Below, piece by piece: positions 60,213 to 64,000 of a stretch of DNA of 64,000 bases. The stretch spans positions 2,914,001 to 2,978,000 of the forward strand of contig NZ_CP013611.1 of NCBI RefSeq assembly GCF_001482385.1. The letters run 5' to 3'. The position numbers were made by a program, and so were the translations under genes. Source of the DNA: Pseudoalteromonas rubra. Lineage in GTDB: Bacteria > Pseudomonadota > Gammaproteobacteria > Enterobacterales > Alteromonadaceae. The notes under the pieces were generated by a model, which was not told where the DNA came from, did no database searches, and saw only the letters and a list, made by a program, of their open reading frames with translations. Within the stretch, counting starts at the first letter, position 1. Each line of letters begins with the position of its first letter.

Positions 60213-61274
60213 ATGCCTTTGCTATTTAAGCGTTTGTTGTTGGTATTACAGACGCACATTGATCAGGCCAGTTGGCCGCTGATTGGACTGGCGACTGTGT
60301 TGCATATGTGCGTGACCTGGGCATTGCTCTGGCTGGCACAGGAGCACGCATTATTGCCTGTTAGTACCTATATCTATTATTACGTCGTGACTACGTCGAC
60401 AGTGGGTTATGGTGATTTTAGTGCCACGACCGATCTGGGGCGCTGGGTTGTGGCCTTATTTCAAATCCCGCTGGGTCTGGCGTTGTTTGGCATTTTGCTA
60501 GGCAAAGTTGGGCAGTTAATTACAATTTGGGTAAAAAGAGCAATGAAGGGCGATAAAGACTATTCACATTTGAGCGATCATATCATCATCTTTGGCTGGC
60601 ACACGACACGCACTGAGCGCATGATTGAGTATATTTTGGCCGACAATAAACGCATTGAACGACGCATTGTGTTGGCTGTGTGTGACGAGATGGAGCACCC
60701 ACTGCTGCGTTTTTCTGAGGTGGATTTTGTGCGTCTGCTGAGCTTTACCGATGATCAACAGTTGGCGCGCACCGGGCTAGCCAATGCGGATAAAATCATT
60801 GTTGATGGTCAGGACGATGATCAAACCTTTACCACAGCGCTGAAACTGAGTCCGATGGTGAAAAAGGCTGCCCACATCAGTGCTCATTTTAATGATGAAA
60901 CCAAGGCACAGTTGTTACGCCAGCATTGCCGTAATGTGGAGTGTTCGACAGCGATGTCGGCTGAGATCCTGGTGCGTTCGATGCAGGACCCGGGCTCAAG
61001 TCGTATTCAGGAAGAGCTACTCTCTACCCTACATGGCGACACGCAGTTTAGTTTGCAGTTGCCGAAGTCGCTGACAGCTTTGACATTTGGTCAGCTCTTT
61101 ATGTATTTCAAAACGCATCATAATGCGATTTTATTGGGGGTGGCGCGTGACCTTAGTGGCCGAGATATGGATTTAAATCCACCGCTGGATTACGCATTAC
61201 AGGGAGGCGATGTGTTACATTATATTGCACCGCAACGCGTACTTCACAGTGAAGTGAACTGGGAGCGAGTATGA
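60213..61274 (+). CDS. potassium channel with TrkA-N/RCK-like cytoplasmic domain
   Basis: A 353-residue protein. The start is the ATG reading MPLLFKRL, with AGGA six bases before it; upstream in-frame ATGs lack sites. Two membrane helices (about 18-45 and 80-105) bracket a pore loop with the K+ selectivity filter TTSTVGYGD. The C-terminal domain starts HIIIFGWHTTRTERMI, a nucleotide-binding-like fold related to RCK/TrkA-N domains. It should be a tetrameric K+ channel of the Kch/MthK type in the inner membrane. Its stop overlaps the start of a tiny membrane-protein gene by four bases (ATGA). Confidence 0.9.
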   Translation: MPLLFKRLLLVLQTHIDQASWPLIGLATVLHMCVTWALLWLAQEHALLPVSTYIYYYVVTTSTVGYGDFSATTDLGRWVVALFQIPLGLALFGILLGKVGQLITIWVKRAMKGDKDYSHLSDHIIIFGWHTTRTERMIEYILADNKRIERRIVLAVCDEMEHPLLRFSEVDFVRLLSFTDDQQLARTGLANADKIIVDGQDDDQTFTTALKLSPMVKKAAHISAHFNDETKAQLLRQHCRNVECSTAMSAEILVRSMQDPGSSRIQEELLSTLHGDTQFSLQLPKSLTALTFGQLFMYFKTHHNAILLGVARDLSGRDMDLNPPLDYALQGGDVLHYIAPQRVLHSEVNWERV

Positions 61275-61465
61275 CAGATCAATTGCTGCTATTAATGGGG
61301 GCCTTGTGCTTGTATTTACTGCCAATAGGACTGGTTGCTGGCAGCAAACGCACCCGGGGTCATGAAAAAAATGGCTGGCTGATCGGCACTTTGCTGTTTT
61401 CCTGGCTGGCGCTGATCTTGTACTTTTCCATGATCCCTAAAGGGGGAAAGCAGAAAAAGCGCTGA
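61271..61465 (+). CDS. 64-residue two-helix membrane protein coupled to the potassium channel
   Basis: A small protein overlapping the channel gene by ATGA, so translation is coupled. Two hydrophobic helices (LLLLMGALCLYLLPIGLVAG and LIGTLLFSWLALILYFSMI) are joined by a charged loop (SKRTRGHEKNG), and a basic tail ends GGKQKKR. It resembles short immunity/PLDc_N-like membrane proteins only loosely. It could be an accessory subunit of the channel, inferred from coupling. Confidence 0.75.
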   Translation: MTDQLLLLMGALCLYLLPIGLVAGSKRTRGHEKNGWLIGTLLFSWLALILYFSMIPKGGKQKKR

Positions 61466-61491
61466 CAGAGCTGCTTCCCGGTCCGGCATTG

Positions 61492-61956
61492 TTACTCAGT
61501 GCCACCGAGCTGGCAGATGTGCGTCCACTCAGCGTCGGTCACAGGCATAATGGACAGGCGACCGGCCTTTTTTAGCGCCAGCTCTGTGATGGTATCATCG
61601 GCTTTAATGGCTTTGAGTGTCACTGGTCGGGGCAAATGCTGTTGGTAGCATAAAGTGACACCTACCCAGCGTGGGTTGTCTGTACTGGACTTGGCATCAT
61701 AATAATCGCTGCTCAGATCAAACTGATGGGGATCGGTCTCTGCTCCTTTGGTAACCGTGGCGATGCCGACCACTGCTGGAATTTTACAGCTTGAGTGGTA
61801 AATAAAGACCTGATCGCCCACCTGTACATCATCGCGTAGAAAGTTACGGGCCTGATAATTGCGTATTCCTTCCCAAAACGTACTTTGTTGTGGTGCCTGC
61901 TGTAAATCGTCGATGGAAAATGCGTCGGGTTCGGTTTTAAATAACCAGTATGCCAT
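61492..61956 (-). CDS. EVE-domain protein
   Basis: A 154-residue protein. The start reads MAYWLFKTEPDAFSIDDL, with AAGG about eight bases upstream. The EVE (PUA-like) fold is shown by FWEGIRNYQARNFLRDDVQVGDQVFIYHSSC and AVVGIATVTKGA. EVE domains are thought to bind modified DNA or RNA bases; single-domain forms are widespread housekeeping proteins of unclear role. It is convergent with the small membrane-protein gene. Confidence 0.92.
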   Translation of the reverse strand: MAYWLFKTEPDAFSIDDLQQAPQQSTFWEGIRNYQARNFLRDDVQVGDQVFIYHSSCKIPAVVGIATVTKGAETDPHQFDLSSDYYDAKSSTDNPRWVGVTLCYQQHLPRPVTLKAIKADDTITELALKKAGRLSIMPVTDAEWTHICQLGGTE

Positions 61957-62117
61957 GTCAATTACCTTGTCAGAGAAAGCCAACCCACAGTGTATCGCAC
62001 TCTTGTCCGGCCTGCTACGTGCCTGAGTTAAGCACCTGATTTAACGTGTGATGCCTCTCTTTACTTGCACAATAGTGTATAATTATAGGATTAGCTATGC
62101 AGTGTAAGAGGTGTGCA

Positions 62118-62984
62118 ATGAGTCAGGCATTACAGGGGTTGCTGGAGCTGCTTCAGCTCGAAGAAATCGAACAAGGGATTTATCGGGGCCAGAGCCAGGA
62201 TCTGGGCTTTCCGCAGGTGTTTGGCGGCCAGGTTATGGGCCAGGCACTCTCCGCAGCTAAATATACTTTGCCAGAAGGGCGCTACGTGCATTCGCTGCAC
62301 TCGTACTTTTTACGTCCCGGCGATGCGGCTAAACCGATTGTGTACGATGTTGAGAATATCCGTGATGGGCGCAGTTTTAGTACTCGCAGGGTCAGCGCCA
62401 TTCAGTACGGTAAACCCATTTTTTATATGACCGCGTCTTTTCAGGGGGATGAACCAGGTTTATCCCACCAGTCAGAGATGCCTGAGGTTCCGGGTCCGGA
62501 AGCGTTGCGATCATCGCTGGAGTTCTATCAGGATAAAGCAGACTTAATTCCTGAGCCACTGCGCGCTAAATTTACCCAGCCGATGCCTATCGAAATGCGT
62601 CCGGTGGAGTTTCATAATCCGTTTCAGCCTGAGGTGATGGAACCCACACGCCATGTCTGGTTTAAGGCCAATGGTGCCATGCCTGACGATCGTCGCATTC
62701 ACAACTACCTGCTGGCCTATGCGTCGGATTTTGAGTTCCTGCCCACGGCGCTGCAGCCGCATGGGGTGTCCTTTATGCAAAAAAACATGCAGGTCGCGAC
62801 CATAGATCATGCGATGTGGTTCCATCGTCCATTTAGAATGGATGAGTGGTTGCTTTACAGTGTAGACAGTCCCAGTGCCAGCAATGGTCGTGGACTGGTC
62901 CGAGGCCAATTCTTTAACCGTCAGGGCGAGTTAGTGGCGTCGACTATTCAGGAAGGGGTTATGCGTCAGCGCGCAGCGCGCTGA
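62118..62984 (+). CDS. tesB: acyl-CoA thioesterase II
   Basis: A 288-residue double hot-dog protein (E. coli TesB 286). The start reads [12 protein letters not shown] with AGAGG before it. Conserved blocks are GLGFPQ-type [42 protein letters not shown], the catalytic-region Asp in [14 protein letters not shown], and [18 protein letters not shown]. It hydrolyses medium- and long-chain acyl-CoA to free fatty acid and CoA. A -10-like TATAAT (62078-62083) lies 35 bases upstream. Confidence 0.96.
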   Translation: MSQALQGLLELLQLEEIEQGIYRGQSQDLGFPQVFGGQVMGQALSAAKYTLPEGRYVHSLHSYFLRPGDAAKPIVYDVENIRDGRSFSTRRVSAIQYGKPIFYMTASFQGDEPGLSHQSEMPEVPGPEALRSSLEFYQDKADLIPEPLRAKFTQPMPIEMRPVEFHNPFQPEVMEPTRHVWFKANGAMPDDRRIHNYLLAYASDFEFLPTALQPHGVSFMQKNMQVATIDHAMWFHRPFRMDEWLLYSVDSPSASNGRGLVRGQFFNRQGELVASTIQEGVMRQRAAR

Positions 62985-63019
62985 CGCTACAGATGATACC
63001 TTATATAGCGTGGCGTCTT

Positions 63020-64000
63020 CTATAAGGTATCGCGGATGGACTGCCAGATCCTCGCTGGCAGTAAATCATTGAGGTGATCAGACAAAGTGCTGAGCGTTGG
63101 CATCGCTGTGATGGTCTGCTGCTCAGAAATACTGATAAAGCCTTGTGTTTGTAACACGCTGATCAGGTTAGTCTGCACCTTCTTATCAAAGAACTCAGGG
63201 CTCTTAATGCCGTGTAAGGTACCCAGTCGCTTAGCCAACACTTCACTTTCACTCTCCAGTGTGGTGCGGGCAATGCCTTGATCACGTAACAACAGGCTGA
63301 CACTGATGGCGTAGCGTTCCAGTGTTAGATGGATCACCTTACCCAACATCTCCAGTTGTGCCAGTGCTTTGTTGTCTTTAACGACGGTCGCCAGGTGACC
63401 ATCAAAGTCTATCAGGCCCTCCTGAGCGAAACAGTTTAATACGTCCTCAATGTAGTCTTCGCGTAACTCATGCATAAACCACTCTTTGGCAAACAGCGGA
63501 TATAAGGTCCCCAGGCTCGCCTGACACTCAGTGACCGTGACGCTATAGCGGTTAAACAGTATTTGCGCAATAACGCTGGGAACGGCAAACAGATGCAAAA
63601 TATTGTTGCGATAATAGTTAAACAGGGTGCGCTCTTTTTCCTTGATTGTAATGATCTCACCCAGTTCATCCGCCAGTACATCGAACTTATCCAGCTTAAG
63701 TGCGTGATTCAACAGTGCCTCGGCATCTTCATTTGGCGCTGTGACATTGGCGTCATAGCGTGCTTGGCTTTGCAAGGTGAGATAAAAGCGCATTTGTGTC
63801 AGCAGTTTTTGTCGGCTCAGCGCAAATTGTTCATTACACAGCAATATTATGGCCAGCAGGTTGATGGAGTTCAGTGCCGCGCTGGCATTGATGTTGGTCA
63901 TGATCCGATCCGCCACCAGAGCCACCTGACCATTGAGCCACTGCGGTTTGGCGCCCTCACCCTGACCAATCGCGTCGCGCCAGTCAGCCTGATGTTCATT
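63020..64000 (-). CDS. plsB: glycerol-3-phosphate acyltransferase PlsB, C-terminal part
   Basis: The frame stays open at the right edge, giving the last 326 residues of a protein usually about 800 long. The visible start, DWRDAIGQGEGAKPQWLNGQ, matches the PlsB region after the catalytic domain, and NNILHLFAVPSVIAQILF and LREDYIEDVLNCFAQEGLI are typical of its C-terminal half. The catalytic HxxxxD motif lies outside the window. The inner-membrane enzyme makes lysophosphatidate, the first step of phospholipid synthesis. Confidence 0.95.
   Translation of the reverse strand, partial: NEHQADWRDAIGQGEGAKPQWLNGQVALVADRIMTNINASAALNSINLLAIILLCNEQFALSRQKLLTQMRFYLTLQSQARYDANVTAPNEDAEALLNHALKLDKFDVLADELGEIITIKEKERTLFNYYRNNILHLFAVPSVIAQILFNRYSVTVTECQASLGTLYPLFAKEWFMHELREDYIEDVLNCFAQEGLIDFDGHLATVVKDNKALAQLEMLGKVIHLTLERYAISVSLLLRDQGIARTTLESESEVLAKRLGTLHGIKSPEFFDKKVQTNLISVLQTQGFISISEQQTITAMPTLSTLSDHLNDLLPARIWQSIRDTL

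Overview
The window is about 64 kb of chromosome from a marine gammaproteobacterium, most likely Pseudoalteromonas. The evidence is the 16S rRNA sequence, the trxA/rho/rhlB/gppA neighbourhood, the rrn operon with tRNA-Ile and tRNA-Ala, and the AcnB, GlnA/NtrBC, BipA and TmcA proteins. Most genes are core housekeeping or signalling genes. No phage, insertion sequence or CRISPR array was seen. Genes at both edges are cut: a PAS-GGDEF-EAL protein on the left and plsB on the right.

Layout. 1-10.2 kb: a c-di-GMP enzyme, a Sel1/TPR membrane protein, an M28 peptidase, the RNA helicase DbpA, a J-domain protein, a TPR hybrid histidine kinase and a short chemoreceptor. 10.4-15.1 kb: rho, trxA, rhlB and gppA. 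The rhlB reading frame is broken near its start by a run of seven A. 15.2-21.3 kb: a complete rRNA operon with two promoters, antitermination boxes, processing stems, 16S-tRNA(Ile)-tRNA(Ala)-23S-5S, a terminator, and a decayed second 5S end. 21.4-27.4 kb: a solute-binding protein, a Tag-SelO-ABC exporter operon and an OmpA-like porin. 27.6-30.2 kb: acnB. 30.5-42.3 kb: a surface-protein block with an outer-membrane barrel, a coiled-coil lipoprotein, two giant paralogous leucine-rich-repeat lipoproteins, and between these the scar of a third copy. 42.5-44.4 kb: an amino-acid-type 2OG-Fe oxygenase relative paired with a class V PLP enzyme. 44.5-50.3 kb: a lone cyclic-nucleotide-binding domain, a 58-residue double-glycine-leader peptide gene, ntrC, ntrB, a DUF4124 protein and glnA, with clear NtrC and sigma-54 sites. 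50.8-64 kb: typA/bipA, a CheW-CZB protein, a LIV-type binding protein, tmcA, uvrD (with an SOS box), cheV, a potassium channel, an EVE protein, tesB and plsB.

How the parts work together. The nitrogen block is one circuit. NtrB phosphorylates NtrC, which binds two palindromes upstream of the sigma-54 promoter of glnA and one palindrome at its own ntrB start. The rho/trxA/rhlB/gppA cluster is the ancestral gammaproteobacterial order.

The most promising undescribed items are: (1) the small Gly-Gly leader peptide downstream of ntrC, whose core carries two near-identical SPY(N/D)PGC units; (2) the oxygenase/PLP enzyme pair, in which the oxygenase appears to lack the usual 2OG-binding arginine; (3) the expanding and decaying LRR lipoprotein family. 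All functional calls are from reading the sequence; no database search was run.
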